From contig JANRKB010000056.1 of the NCBI GenBank assembly GCA_033763695.1, forward strand, positions 1 to 64,000: DNA of 64,000 nt, read 5' to 3'. Shown here piece by piece: positions 40,431 to 53,203 of this stretch. Position 1 is the stretch's first letter. Every line of letters starts with the position of its first letter. The translations under genes and the position numbers were made by a program. The notes under the pieces were generated by a model that saw nothing but the letters and a program-made list of their open reading frames with translations, was not told the origin of the DNA and made no database searches. The stretch is from JANRKB01 sp033763695 (GTDB taxonomy: Bacteria > Planctomycetota > Phycisphaerae > Phycisphaerales > UBA1924).

Positions 40431-41726
40431 ATGTTTGCAAACTCCCCCTTCGCCCGTCGCACGTCCGACCTTCTGACCACCCTCCGCGACTCGGGGCAAT
40501 ACAAGATCCTGCAGACGATCCGCGGGCCGATGGACGCCTCGGTGCGCCTCGTGCAGCCCGACGGCAGCGTGCGTGAAGCCCTGTGCTTCTGCTCCAACAA
40601 CTACCTCGGACTCGCGAACCACCCGGAAGTTCTGGCCGCGGGCGAGAAAGCCATCCGCGACTACGGCGGCGGGACCGCATCCGTTCGGTTCATCTGCGGC
40701 ACATTCTCGCCGCATCACGATCTGGAAGCCGCCATCGCCCGCTTCATGGGCACCGAAGCCTCGTACTCCTTCGTCTCGTGCTGGAACGCCAACGAGGCGA
40801 TCTTCCCGACGCTGTGCGAGCCGGGCGACATCATCATCAGCGATGAACTCAACCACGCGAGCATCATCGACGCGATCCGCCTGGCTGCCGTGATCAAGAA
40901 AGGCCTGCTCAAGGGCGTCTACAAGAACAACGTGCTCGAAGGCCCGGGCTCGCTGCGCGAGGCACTGGAAAAGGCCCGCGCCAACCCCGACGTGAAGGGC
41001 CAGATCTGGGTCGTGACCGACGGCGTCTTCAGCATGGAAGGCTCCATCGCCGACCTGCCCGCGATGCGGAAGATCTGCGATGAGTTCAACGCGCTGCTTG
41101 TGGTTGATGATTCGCACGGGCACGGCGTGATGGGAAAGACAGGCCGCGGCACGCATGAGCACTGGAACATGATCGACTCTCTGAGAGACGAAGAGACGGA
41201 GAGACGAAGAGACGAAGTGCTGCAAGCCAAAGGCCACGGCCTGCACGCGTCGCGCGTCGATCTGTTCACCGGCACGCTGGGCAAGGCACTGGGCGGGGCG
41301 GCGGGCGGCTTTATCGCCGGGCCGAAGGCGGCGATCGAACTGATCGTGCAGCGCGGCCGCCCCACGCTGTTCAGCAACGCGCTGCCGGTGAGCGTTGCGT
41401 GCTCGGCCAAGACCGCGATCGACATCGTGCTGCGCGAGCCGCAGCGGGTGCAGAAACTCCGTGACAACGTTGCGTACGCACGCAAGAAGATCGCCGAGGC
41501 GGGCTTTGATGTGCTCAAGTCCCCCACTGCGATCTGCCCGATCATCGTGCACGACACCGCCAAGGCGATCGCGATGAGCAGGCGTCTGCTTGAACTTGGC
41601 GTGTTCGTCATCGGCTTTGGCTATCCGGTCGTGCCCGAGGGCCACGCACGCCTGCGCTGCCAGATCTCCGCGGCACACGAGTTTGCGCACATCGATGCGC
41701 TCGTCGATGCGCTGAAGAAGCTGTAA
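40431..41726 (+). CDS. kbl: Glycine C-acetyltransferase (2-amino-3-ketobutyrate CoA ligase) with inserted loop
   Basis: Kbl cuts 2-amino-3-ketobutyrate, made from threonine, into glycine and acetyl-CoA with pyridoxal phosphate. The 431-residue protein has CSNNYLGLANHPEVLAAGE, the FSPHHDLEAAIARFMGTEAS core, DDSHGHGVMGKTGRGTHEH and the lysine motif TGTLGKALGGAAGGF near residue 283. Between THEH and VDLFTG, where the family has about six residues, there are about 31. The extra 25 include SLRDEETERRRDEV, encoded by four 8-base GAGAGACG/AAGAGACG units at 41183-41214, the same repeat seen intergenically. The insertion is in frame and in a surface loop by position, so the enzyme may still work. The following epimerase is not a threonine dehydrogenase. 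Confidence 0.92.
   Translation: MFANSPFARRTSDLLTTLRDSGQYKILQTIRGPMDASVRLVQPDGSVREALCFCSNNYLGLANHPEVLAAGEKAIRDYGGGTASVRFICGTFSPHHDLEAAIARFMGTEASYSFVSCWNANEAIFPTLCEPGDIIISDELNHASIIDAIRLAAVIKKGLLKGVYKNNVLEGPGSLREALEKARANPDVKGQIWVVTDGVFSMEGSIADLPAMRKICDEFNALLVVDDSHGHGVMGKTGRGTHEHWNMIDSLRDEETERRRDEVLQAKGHGLHASRVDLFTGTLGKALGGAAGGFIAGPKAAIELIVQRGRPTLFSNALPVSVACSAKTAIDIVLREPQRVQKLRDNVAYARKKIAEAGFDVLKSPTAICPIIVHDTAKAIAMSRRLLELGVFVIGFGYPVVPEGHARLRCQISAAHEFAHIDALVDALKKL
41183..41214. repeat. Octamer array inside kbl
   Basis: Four units, alternating GAGAGACG and AAGAGACG, lie head to tail in frame in the kbl coding sequence. The reverse complement rhythm occurs before mraY at about 16910-16945. Confidence 0.9.
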
Positions 41727-41838
41727 ATCAATCGGATTCTGCAGGCTCTTCACGCCCGGCTCTGGCGCGGACATGGTGCACGCGCGCTCGAAGTCCGCTC
41801 TGCGGACCTTGGTGCTTTCGTCAGGTCGCACACAAGAG

Positions 41839-41871
41839 CATCGAAGTCGCGGCGCGACTTCGATGGCACGC
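41839..41871. repeat. Hairpin family copy 6 (12-bp stem, GCACGC foot)
   Basis: The arms CATCGAAGTCGC (41839-41850) and its exact complement (41854-41865) flank GGC, followed by GCACGC. The GCACGCTGGGAT foot is then repeated at 41880-41891, before a GGCACGG. It lies between convergent kbl and the epimerase gene. Confidence 0.85.
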
Positions 41872-41918
41872 TGGGATCGCACGCTGGGATGGCACGGCGC
41901 GATGACGCGCGAAAGGCC

Positions 41919-42911
41919 TCACGCCTCGTGGTGCTGCTTCATCCACTCGTACTGGCGGCGCAGGCCGTCGACGAAGTCCGTGTTGGGCTCGTACCCGAGT
42001 TCGGCGCGGCTGCGCGTCAGGTCTGCCCACGTCTTCTCGACATCGCCCGCCTGCATCGGCTGGTGCTCCACCTTGGGCGTCTTGCCGGTCACGGTGCCGA
42101 CGGCGGCGATGAGGTCTTTGAGCGAAATGGGCTGCTTGCCGCCGAGGTTCCACACGCGATAGCCGTGCTTGTCGATGGCGTGGTACGCGGCGATGACGCC
42201 GCGGACGATGTCATCGATGAAGGTGTAGTCGCGGCTTGAGGTGCCGTCGCCGAAGACGCGGAGCGTTTCGCCGCGCGACACCTTGGCGAGGAAGGTCTGG
42301 ATCGCGAGATCGGGGCGTTGGCGCGGGCCGTAGACGGTGAAGAAGCGGAGCATCGCCGTGGGCATCTTGGTGAGGTGCCAATGCGTGTAGCCCTGCAGTT
42401 CGTTGGCTCGCTTGGTGGCGGCGTAGGGGCTGATGGGCGCGTCGACAGCGTCGGTCTCGGCAAAGGGAACCTTGGTGTTGTTGCCGTAGACGGAAGAACT
42501 GCTCGCGAGCACGACGCGTGCGCAAGCGACCTTGGCGGCGGCCTCGAGGATGACAGCGGTACCTTGCACATTGGTGCGGCTGTACTCGGCGGGGTGCTCG
42601 ATGCTCGGGCGGACGCCGGCCTTGGCGGCCAGGTGAATGACGCCGATGGGGCGCTTGCGGGTGAACGCGCGATTCATGGCGGCGGCGTCGGCGACGTCGG
42701 CGTCGATGAGCTCAAAGCCGCCCTGGCCGTGCGGGCCCATTGCGGCGACGGCGCAGGCCTCGTTGATGTTCTTGTGCTTGCGTTCGGGGTCGTAGAAGAG
42801 GTCGAAGTTGTCGACGCCGACGACGCGATGTCCCTGGGCGATCAGGGCGGTGACCACGTGCGAACCAATGAAACCGGCAGCGCCCGTCACGAGAATCGGC
42901 CTTGTATGCAC
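41919..42911 (-). CDS. NAD-dependent sugar-nucleotide epimerase (UDP-glucuronate 4-epimerase type)
   Basis: Members convert UDP-glucuronate to UDP-galacturonate, or do related 4-epimerisations for surface polysaccharides. The 330-residue protein opens RPILVTGAAGFIGSHVVTAL. The catalytic set is SSSSVYGN and YAATKRANE (the Tyr-x3-Lys pair). A DNFDLFYDPERKHKNI loop follows the first strand and FFTVYGPRQRPDLAI is in the middle. Both resemble the UDP-glucuronate epimerase group. The GTG start at 42911 is set by a GGAG site 8 bases upstream; a TTG further up would add 21 residues. It is not the threonine dehydrogenase often found beside kbl. The specific sugar is inferred. Confidence 0.85.
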   Translation of the reverse strand: MHTRPILVTGAAGFIGSHVVTALIAQGHRVVGVDNFDLFYDPERKHKNINEACAVAAMGPHGQGGFELIDADVADAAAMNRAFTRKRPIGVIHLAAKAGVRPSIEHPAEYSRTNVQGTAVILEAAAKVACARVVLASSSSVYGNNTKVPFAETDAVDAPISPYAATKRANELQGYTHWHLTKMPTAMLRFFTVYGPRQRPDLAIQTFLAKVSRGETLRVFGDGTSSRDYTFIDDIVRGVIAAYHAIDKHGYRVWNLGGKQPISLKDLIAAVGTVTGKTPKVEHQPMQAGDVEKTWADLTRSRAELGYEPNTDFVDGLRRQYEWMKQHHEA

Positions 42912-43020
42912 GCGAGAGGCTCCGTCGGCTGGGGTTGGCTCGGCGTCCGCGACAAGCGGGCATACAAGACACAACCGGGAACAACCCTACGCCGTCGGTG
43001 CGCGCTCTACCATCGGGTCT

Positions 43021-44835
<1,815 letters not shown>

Positions 44836-44856
44836 TCCTCAGAACTCCTCATGGAC

Positions 44857-44885
44857 TTGACTGTGTTTAGTCGATAGACTAAATA
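44857..44885 (+). promoter_or_regulatory. Sigma-70-type promoter with internal operator, for the ATPase gene
   Basis: TTGACT (44857-44862) and TAAATA (44880-44885) are separated by 17 bases. A perfect inverted repeat, TTTAGTC and GACTAAA around GATA (44866-44883), sits between them and overlaps the second hexamer. This is a typical repressor site and the sequence is AT-rich within a GC-rich context. Confidence 0.6.
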
Positions 44886-44912
44886 AAGCATCAGGACGCA
44901 GGAGATGTGCCG

Positions 44913-46124
44913 ATGGTGGTGACCAGAGGTTTTCCAAACCCATTTCGGCCGGGCGCGGGGCATATGCCGCCGTATCTGGCGGGACGGACTCGGGAACGCG
45001 ACGAGTTTGAGCGGCTATTGGATCAAGCCCCGATCCTGCAGAATGTCGTGCTGACGGGGCTTCGGGGCGTTGGGAAGACCGTCTTGCTTGAGACCTTCAA
45101 GCCGCTCGCCACCGGCAGGGACTGGCTGTGGGTCGGGACGGATCTGTCGGAGTCGGCGAGCGTCACCGAAGAAAGCCTTGCGCTGCGGCTTATCACGGAC
45201 CTCGCGGTGGTGACTGCGGGAATCACGATCGCGGAGATCGAGCAGCCTTCGTTCGGATTCGCGCGGCCTGCTGGCGCGGTGCCGATGCGACTGGACTTCG
45301 CCGCGTTGCGGAGCATCTACGACGACACGCCCGGGTTGGTGTCGGACAAACTCAAGGCGGTGCTGGAGACCGCTCACGAAGCGGTGGTGGCGGACGGGTA
45401 TCGCGGCGTCGTGTTCGCGTACGACGAAGCGCAGAATCTTGCTGACCACGCGGAGGATCGGCAGTATCCACTCTCACTGCTTCTGGATGTCTTTCAGTCG
45501 ATCCAGAAAAAGGGCGTGGCGTTCATGTTGGTGCTGACGGGGCTGCCGACGCTGTTTCCGAAACTGGTCGAAGCGCGGACGTTCGCGGAGCGGATGTTCC
45601 GCATTATCACGCTTGATCGCCTGAATGAGACGGACAGTCGTGCGGCTGTGGAGACACCGATCGCGCAGTCGCCGCGCCGATTTTCGCCGGTGTCGGTGGA
45701 TGAGATCGTGAAGATGTCGGGGGGCTATCCATACTTCATCCAGTTCATCTGCCGCGAGGTGTACGACATCTGGATCCAGCAGGCGTCGAGCGGGCGTCGG
45801 CTGGCGGTGCCGATCGTGGAGATCCATCGCAAACTGGACACCGACTTCTTTGCAGGTCGCTGGTCGCGGATCACCGACCGTCAGCGAGAGCTGCTCATCG
45901 TCATCGCGCACTTGGATTCCGCCGAGGATGAGTTCACGGTGCAGGAGATTGTGGAGCGGTCCAAGGACGCCGATGTCGTGAGCAAACCCTTTGGAAGCAG
46001 TCATGTGAACCAGATACTGACTTCGCTGAGCGAAGCCGGGCTGATCTACAAGAATCGGCACGGTAGATACTCGTTGGCGGTGCCGCTGCTCAACCAGTTC
46101 ATCTTGAGGCAGTTGCAGGGATAA
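44913..46124 (+). CDS. P-loop ATPase of AAA/STAND-like type with winged-helix C-terminus
   Basis: The 403-residue protein begins with NPFRPGAGHMPPYLAGRTRE. The Walker A loop GLRGVGKT is near residue 50. The Walker B is VVFAYDEAQN and an ADHAEDRQYPLSLLLDVFQS segment follows it. A sensor-like stretch MLVLTGLPTLFPKLVE resembles the Orc/Cdc6 and archaeal-ATPase group. The C-terminal 100 residues look like a winged helix (ELLIVIAHLDSAEDEFTVQE, then NQILTSLSEAGLIYKNRHGR). Proteins of this kind often act as molecular switches or in mobile elements and defence; none of that is shown here. GGAG with an 8-base spacer selects ATG 44913. Its own operator lies upstream. Confidence 0.7.
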   Translation: MVVTRGFPNPFRPGAGHMPPYLAGRTRERDEFERLLDQAPILQNVVLTGLRGVGKTVLLETFKPLATGRDWLWVGTDLSESASVTEESLALRLITDLAVVTAGITIAEIEQPSFGFARPAGAVPMRLDFAALRSIYDDTPGLVSDKLKAVLETAHEAVVADGYRGVVFAYDEAQNLADHAEDRQYPLSLLLDVFQSIQKKGVAFMLVLTGLPTLFPKLVEARTFAERMFRIITLDRLNETDSRAAVETPIAQSPRRFSPVSVDEIVKMSGGYPYFIQFICREVYDIWIQQASSGRRLAVPIVEIHRKLDTDFFAGRWSRITDRQRELLIVIAHLDSAEDEFTVQEIVERSKDADVVSKPFGSSHVNQILTSLSEAGLIYKNRHGRYSLAVPLLNQFILRQLQG

Positions 46125-46271
46125 AGCGATCGAGAGTCGGGTGCGAAGAAGGCACTAAGGCATGAGGCACGCGGCATCGAGGCGATGCAGCGAGAAACAG
46201 CACCGCACGGTGATTGACCGCGGTGTGTGGTCCTGTGACATCCAGTTCCCGCCTGCATCGAAATCGACACC

Positions 46272-47162
46272 ATGAGCACACTTCGCCACACCGCGCGCCG
46301 AAGCAAAGCATGGATCGCAGGCGGCGTGCTGGCTGGTGTCGCGGGCCTTGCAGCGCTGGTGTTTGGCGGGTGCCAGATGCCCGGGCCGAAGGCGACGCCG
46401 GAGCAGATCGGCGCGCTCCCGCGGGCGATGCTCGATGAGCGCGTCGGCGTGCCGCGGGTGTCGTATCTGCATGCCGCGCCCAAAGGCGTTGATGCGACGA
46501 CGGCGGATGAACTGCCGCGGGTGATCTACATCCACGGCACACCGGGCGACGCAACGGGGTGGGCGGACTTCCTGGTCGAGCCGATCGCCGGGCTGCACGC
46601 GGACAGCGTTGATCGCGCGGGGTTTGGCAGGTCGCTCCCCAGCCGAGAGGAAACGAGCTTTCAGATGCAGGCCGCGGCGATCGCGCCGCTGCTGGTTGAG
46701 CGCGGCGGGCAGTGGCCGATCGTGGTCGGACACTCGCTCGGCGGGCCGATCGCGGCGCGACTGGCGGCAGACAGCCCCGGCAAGGTGCGGGCACTCGTCA
46801 TCGTCGCGGGCTCGCTCGACCCCGCGATGGAGACTGGCTCGTTCTGGCAGAGCGTCGGCACCAGCGGCGTGGTGCGTGCGATCATGCCGCGGGCGCTCGA
46901 TCACTCGATGGGCGAACTCGACGCGGCCAAGCGCGAGACCACGCTGCTGCGGCCGCTGCTGGCGAGCATCACCTGCCCGATCATCGTGATCCACGGCACG
47001 GCGGACGACCTCGTGCCCTATGCCAACGTTGACTACATCGCGCGTGAGTGTGTGAATGCGCAGCGCGTCGAAGTCGTCACCCTGAAGGATCAGAATCACT
47101 TCATCCCGTGGGAACGGCCTGATGTGATTCGTGCCACGGTCGAGAAGCTGCGCGATGAGTAG
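46272..47162 (+). CDS. Alpha/beta-hydrolase, membrane-anchored or exported
   Basis: The 296-residue protein has an N-terminal basic stretch and hydrophobic helix (AWIAGGVLAGVAGLAALVFG, ending in a Cys that might be a lipobox). The fold is standard: oxyanion IYIHGTPGDATGW, the nucleophile GHSLGGPIAARLA near residue 153, the acid in IHGTADDLVPYAN, and the final His in DQNHFIPWERP. All triad residues are present. The substrate is unknown. It is preceded by a short degenerate GGCAC tract and followed by hairpin-family copy 7. Confidence 0.8.
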   Translation: MSTLRHTARRSKAWIAGGVLAGVAGLAALVFGGCQMPGPKATPEQIGALPRAMLDERVGVPRVSYLHAAPKGVDATTADELPRVIYIHGTPGDATGWADFLVEPIAGLHADSVDRAGFGRSLPSREETSFQMQAAAIAPLLVERGGQWPIVVGHSLGGPIAARLAADSPGKVRALVIVAGSLDPAMETGSFWQSVGTSGVVRAIMPRALDHSMGELDAAKRETTLLRPLLASITCPIIVIHGTADDLVPYANVDYIARECVNAQRVEVVTLKDQNHFIPWERPDVIRATVEKLRDE

Positions 47163-47180
47163 TAAGGCTCGCGTGCCTTG

Positions 47181-47215
47181 CATCGAAGTCGGAGGAACCG
47201 ACTTCGATGGCACGG
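47181..47215. repeat. Hairpin family copy 7 (12-bp stem, GCACGG foot)
   Basis: The arms CATCGAAGTCGG (47181-47192) and its exact complement (47198-47209) flank AGGAA, and GCACGG follows at 47210-47215. It lies in the 160-base gap between two convergent genes. Confidence 0.9.
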
Positions 47216-47250
47216 TGGCACACGACCGACACGCGATCACAATCGCAATG

Positions 47251-47279
47251 AAAACCGCGGGGCAGAACCCCGCGGCTTT
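47251..47279. terminator. Bidirectional terminator between convergent genes
   Basis: CCGCGGGG and CCCCGCGG form a perfect 8-bp stem around five bases. AAAA is on one side and CTTTC on the other. Confidence 0.75.
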
Positions 47280-47323
47280 CGTAAGAGGCAAGCTCTCATT
47301 CTCGCTCGCATCGAGCGACGCGA

Positions 47324-49573
<2,250 letters not shown>

Positions 49574-50100
49574 GACAGGGTTCTCCATGGCCGAGTGCAG
49601 AACGACTCGGCAAGCAGGAACATGATAAGACCAGAGGCGAAGACGCCGCGAACGCGAGGGAACAGCCCCGGAGCGAATGCCCGGGAGACACGAGAAAGGG
49701 TTAGACCCGCGGTGGTGCCGCGAGTTCCGACGTTGACGATGCACCGCAAACCAGATCGAGCGGTGGACAATCGGATGCGAACCGCTGGGGCCGTCGTGGA
49801 TACCGATCTTCTTCCGAATCCCGCACTGGCATGAGCCAGCGTCCCGCTGCGCGCGTGCCGTGGGTTTCAGCGGATGGTCGAAACCAGCCGCACCGCTGCG
49901 CGGTGCAGGGTGCGGGGCGGGCCGCGTTCGAGGGGTGCGGCTGCGCCGCGACCCCTCGCTATTCACCTGCACGGCTTCGCCGTGCGAGGAAACGCAGTTG
50001 ATCACGACGCAACATCGCGGAGACACAATCAAAGTGCACTTTGTCGCCGAGCGTCGTGGGACTTCCCGTCACCGCGAGGCGTTGCGGCAGCGCGCGTCCA
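49574..50100. other. Intergenic region containing the second three-hairpin element (527 bp)
   Basis: Apart from the 96-base element I see no gene. The remainder is GC-rich and short open frames run only in non-coding character. Confidence 0.6.
49890..49985. repeat. 96-base three-hairpin element, copy 2
   Basis: The three stems are GCACCGC/GCGGTGC (49890-49906), GAGGGG.../...CCCCTC with one bulge (49930-49957) and GCACGGC/GCCGTGC (49969-49985). Spacing is identical to copy 1. It lies between two minus-strand genes, as copy 1 does. Confidence 0.9.
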
Positions 50101-51750
50101 TCACGTCAGACCAATCACCAGCAACTGGATACAGACGATCCGCAGCAGCATCGTGAGGGGATAGACGGTCGAGTAGGCCGTGCCGGGGGCCTCGGACTGG
50201 GTGATGCTGTTGGCGAAGGCCAGCGCGGGTGGGTCGGTCATGCCGCCGGCGAGCACGCCGAAGAGCGTCGACTGGTCGAGGCGGAAGAAGAGGCGGGCCG
50301 CGAGGGCGACCACGAGCAGCGGCACGATCGTGACGGCGGTGCCCAGCAGGAACCACGTGAGGCCGCTGGTTGTGGGTGCGGCATCGACAAACGTCGGGCC
50401 CGACGACACGCCGACGCACGCAAGGAAGATCGCGATGCCGATCTCGCGCAGCACGAAGTTCGCGCTCAGCGGCAGATAGCACACCATCGGCCCGATGCGC
50501 CCGATGCGCGACAAGAGGATCGCGACGACGAGCGGCCCGCCCGCGAGGCCGAGCTTCACCGTGCCGGGCAGACCCGGCAGCGCGATGGGAATGCTGCCCA
50601 GCGCAACGCCCGCGGCGATGCCGACGAAGAGCGGCACAAGATGGGAATGGTCGAGCGAGCGGGCCGAATCGCCGAGCAGTGCCGCCAGCTCGCGCAGGCC
50701 TTCCTCCGGCCCGACCGCGAGCACCGAATCGGCGAAGTTGAAGCGGAAGTCCGGGCTGGGCGCGAGTTCAACGCCTGCGCGGCTCACCCGCGAGATCGTC
50801 ACGCCGAGGCGGTTCGTCAGATCAAGCTCGCGGATCGATTGCCCCAGCGCAGAACGCTTCGTCACCACCAGACGCTTGGACGTGACGTTCGACGGCACGG
50901 CGTGCAGGTCGGTGTCGCTCTCGCGACCGAGAAAGAGCCTCGCCTCTTCGAGCCGACTGGGTGGACCGACGACGAGCAGCACGTCGCCGAGAGCGAGGCG
51001 CGTGTGTGCCGTCGGCACGCCGACGACGCCGCGCGAAAGGCGACGCGTGACAACAAGGCCGGATTCGGCGAGCAGGTGGAGCTTGCGGAGTTCGATGCCG
51101 TCGAGATTGGCGTTGGTGATCTCGATGTTGGCGCGGCCGAGTTTCTCGGCGGCGGGTGCGGCGACGGGTGCGGCGTTGCCCGCGAGGCGCGACAGACCCA
51201 CGCGTGCGGCAAGCATCGCGAGAATCGTGCCCACGACGCCCATCGGATACGCGAGCGCGTACCCGGCGGTGGAGAGCGTCGCGTCGATCGCGTGCCCGCG
51301 ATCGGCGAGCATCGCCTGAGCCGCGGCGAGGCTGGGTGTGTTGGTGGTCGCGCCCGCGAGGACGCCGACGATCACGCCGGGCTTGAGACCAATCGCATTG
51401 CCGAGGAGCGCGACGAGGAGCGTGCCGAGGATGACTCCGGATGCGGCGAGGGCGTTGAGTCGCAGGCCGCTGCGACGCAGCGACGCGAAGAAGCCGGGGC
51501 CGATTTGCAGGCCGATGCTGAAGACGAACAGAATCAGCCCCGCGTCGCGGAGAAAGTGGAGCACTTCGACTTCGAGCGGGATCCGGAGTGCGCCCGCGAT
51601 GAGGCCGGTGAAGAGCACGCCAGCAACGCCGAGCCCGATGCCGCGGAAGCGCAGCGCGCCCAGGCCGAGCCCGGCGGCGATCACGACGCTGATCGCGAGC
51701 ATCGTGCCCGCGACGGTCGGCTGCTCAAAGAGTGCGGCGAACCACGACAT
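50101..51750 (-). CDS. YidE/AspT-type transporter with TrkA-C domains
   Basis: The 549-residue protein is an inner-membrane transporter of the YidE/YbjL/aspartate:alanine antiporter group. Each half has five or so hydrophobic segments, with LRFRGIGLGVAGVLFTGLIA and PLSANFVLREIGIAIFLACV as paired equivalents. The central cytoplasmic part (about residues 205-370) has two RCK/TrkA-C-like folds, one around LRKLHLLAESGLVVTRRLSR and one around DLTNRLGVTISRVSRAGVEL. Length matches E. coli YidE/YbjL (about 550-560), which is why ATG 51750 was preferred to one about 60 bases upstream. Substrate unknown. Confidence 0.88.
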   Translation of the reverse strand: MSWFAALFEQPTVAGTMLAISVVIAAGLGLGALRFRGIGLGVAGVLFTGLIAGALRIPLEVEVLHFLRDAGLILFVFSIGLQIGPGFFASLRRSGLRLNALAASGVILGTLLVALLGNAIGLKPGVIVGVLAGATTNTPSLAAAQAMLADRGHAIDATLSTAGYALAYPMGVVGTILAMLAARVGLSRLAGNAAPVAAPAAEKLGRANIEITNANLDGIELRKLHLLAESGLVVTRRLSRGVVGVPTAHTRLALGDVLLVVGPPSRLEEARLFLGRESDTDLHAVPSNVTSKRLVVTKRSALGQSIRELDLTNRLGVTISRVSRAGVELAPSPDFRFNFADSVLAVGPEEGLRELAALLGDSARSLDHSHLVPLFVGIAAGVALGSIPIALPGLPGTVKLGLAGGPLVVAILLSRIGRIGPMVCYLPLSANFVLREIGIAIFLACVGVSSGPTFVDAAPTTSGLTWFLLGTAVTIVPLLVVALAARLFFRLDQSTLFGVLAGGMTDPPALAFANSITQSEAPGTAYSTVYPLTMLLRIVCIQLLVIGLT

Positions 51751-51834
51751 CAAGAGACTGTAGTCGCTGGAATCGAAAAGTCTGAACGTGTTCACCCGCG
51801 TCATCACGATCACGCGATGAAACAGCCGCGCAAG

Positions 51835-52437
51835 TTACGCGAACAGCTCACCCACCCGCGGATCGGCGCGAAGCGTCTGGATCGCGCCGTGAAGACGCGA
51901 TTTGACCGTGCCAATAGGCACATCCAGTGCCGCGGCGATCTCGCCCAGGCTCATGTCATCCACAAATCGCAACAGCACCACTTCGCGCTGGCCCTCAGGC
52001 AGCGCCTTCACGGCCTCCTCGATCGGCGAGGTGCCGATGCGGGCGACCACGTCCGGCGGCGCGGGTTCACGCGATGCGCCGGCCGCAGACTCCATCGTGT
52101 CGTCGGAAGCGAGGCGGAGGCGCTTCCGCCCGCCCGTGGCCGCGAGATTCTTGATCGCCGGATAGAGGAAGGTCGTGAGCTTGCTGGTGAGTTTCAGCGT
52201 GGGCAAGCGCCTAACGAAATAGGCCCACGTCTCCTGGAACACATCGAGAGCCGCGGCTTCATCGTTGGTAAAGCGGAGGCACATGCGCCCGACCCACGCC
52301 TGATGCCGCGCGTAGAGCGCGTCGAAGCACTGGGTGTCGCCCCGAGCGGCCAGATAGACCAACTCCGCGTCGGTGCGCGGGTCGGATTCGGGCGGGCCGG
52401 AGTGAAATCGAAAGAGGCTGTCGGACACGCCGGACAT
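51835..52437 (-). CDS. RNA polymerase sigma factor, ECF-like
   Basis: The 200-residue protein has sigma region 2 (DTQCFDALYARHQAWVGRMC, then ALDVFQETWAYFVRRLPTL) and region 4 (LPEGQREVVLLRFVDDMSLG, followed by PIGTVKSRLHGAIQTLR). Both are typical ECF-type parts. A signal for it would be read by an anti-sigma factor. The gene lies downstream of a DUF2231 membrane protein on the same strand, only about 60 bases away. The start is uncertain: ATG at 52437 is taken, but ATG 52458 and GTG 52464 are in frame and no strong ribosome site settles it. Confidence 0.85.
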   Translation of the reverse strand: MSGVSDSLFRFHSGPPESDPRTDAELVYLAARGDTQCFDALYARHQAWVGRMCLRFTNDEAAALDVFQETWAYFVRRLPTLKLTSKLTTFLYPAIKNLAATGGRKRLRLASDDTMESAAGASREPAPPDVVARIGTSPIEEAVKALPEGQREVVLLRFVDDMSLGEIAAALDVPIGTVKSRLHGAIQTLRADPRVGELFA

Positions 52438-52495
52438 GTTCGCAGATTGTTCCACCATCTGCACGCCCGCGTTGCAGAGCCTCGCCGAACATCAT

Positions 52496-53056
52496 TCAGT
52501 CGTCGTCGTGCGACTTTGCTGGACCACCCATTGGCGGCGCGGCGGCAGCGGCCGGAGTCGCACCCGCGGCAATCGGGGCGCGGACCCCGAACTCATGGAC
52601 CAAGCGACCGCCCTCGTGGGCCGCGTTCGCCACGACGAGCGCAGGAGCGGCGACGACGAGCAGCAGCACGCCGCAGGTGATCACGTGCACGGCGGGGCGC
52701 GGCGGCGTGGTCGATCGCGCGGCGACGACGGCGACCACAACGCTGACGGCCGCGGCTCCGATGGCGAGATTGCGGGCGAGTTCCGCGCCTTCTTCATGCC
52801 GCTCCAGCACGGCCTTGGCCGCGCTGACCGACTCGGCGGCGTCCTCGGCCGCACTGCCGGTGGCGGTGGCGAGCAGCGCCGACGCAGCGCCCAAGGTCAT
52901 CAGCGTCGCCGCAACGCCGATCAGGCCAGCCGCGCGGCGTCGCCATGCGAGCGCCGCCAGCACGAACAGCGGCGCGACAAGCAGCAGCGCGATCGGAAAG
53001 TGAACCACAAGCGGATGCATTGCATTCCATGCGGGCAGAGGCGGGAAGATGTTCAT
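52496..53056 (-). CDS. DUF2231-type membrane protein
   Basis: The 186-residue protein has the DUF2231 opening (WNAMHPLVVHFPIALLLVAP) and four hydrophobic segments. A His/Asp-rich tail (GGPAKSHDDD) ends it. DUF2231 proteins bind haem in some cases and are often linked to redox or copper functions. The sigma-factor gene follows on the same strand, which suggests a sensor-regulator pair. That pairing is inferred from position only. No strong ribosome site supports ATG 53056. Confidence 0.65.
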   Translation of the reverse strand: MNIFPPLPAWNAMHPLVVHFPIALLLVAPLFVLAALAWRRRAAGLIGVAATLMTLGAASALLATATGSAAEDAAESVSAAKAVLERHEEGAELARNLAIGAAAVSVVVAVVAARSTTPPRPAVHVITCGVLLLVVAAPALVVANAAHEGGRLVHEFGVRAPIAAGATPAAAAAPPMGGPAKSHDDD

Positions 53057-53203
53057 GGCAGGTATCCACAGCGGCTTTGCCACCACGCATGCCGCTGCAC
53101 ATTCTTCGTGCGGCATGACGGGGAATTGCCACTTTTGGCCGCGATTGCCGCAGATGAGAGTGAGTCGCGTTCGCAACGGCGGCGTGGCTCCTAACCTCGA
53201 CGC

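Noticed and set aside
41919..42911. Threonine 3-dehydrogenase paired with kbl.
   Set aside because: The protein has motifs of sugar-nucleotide epimerases and is on the opposite strand.
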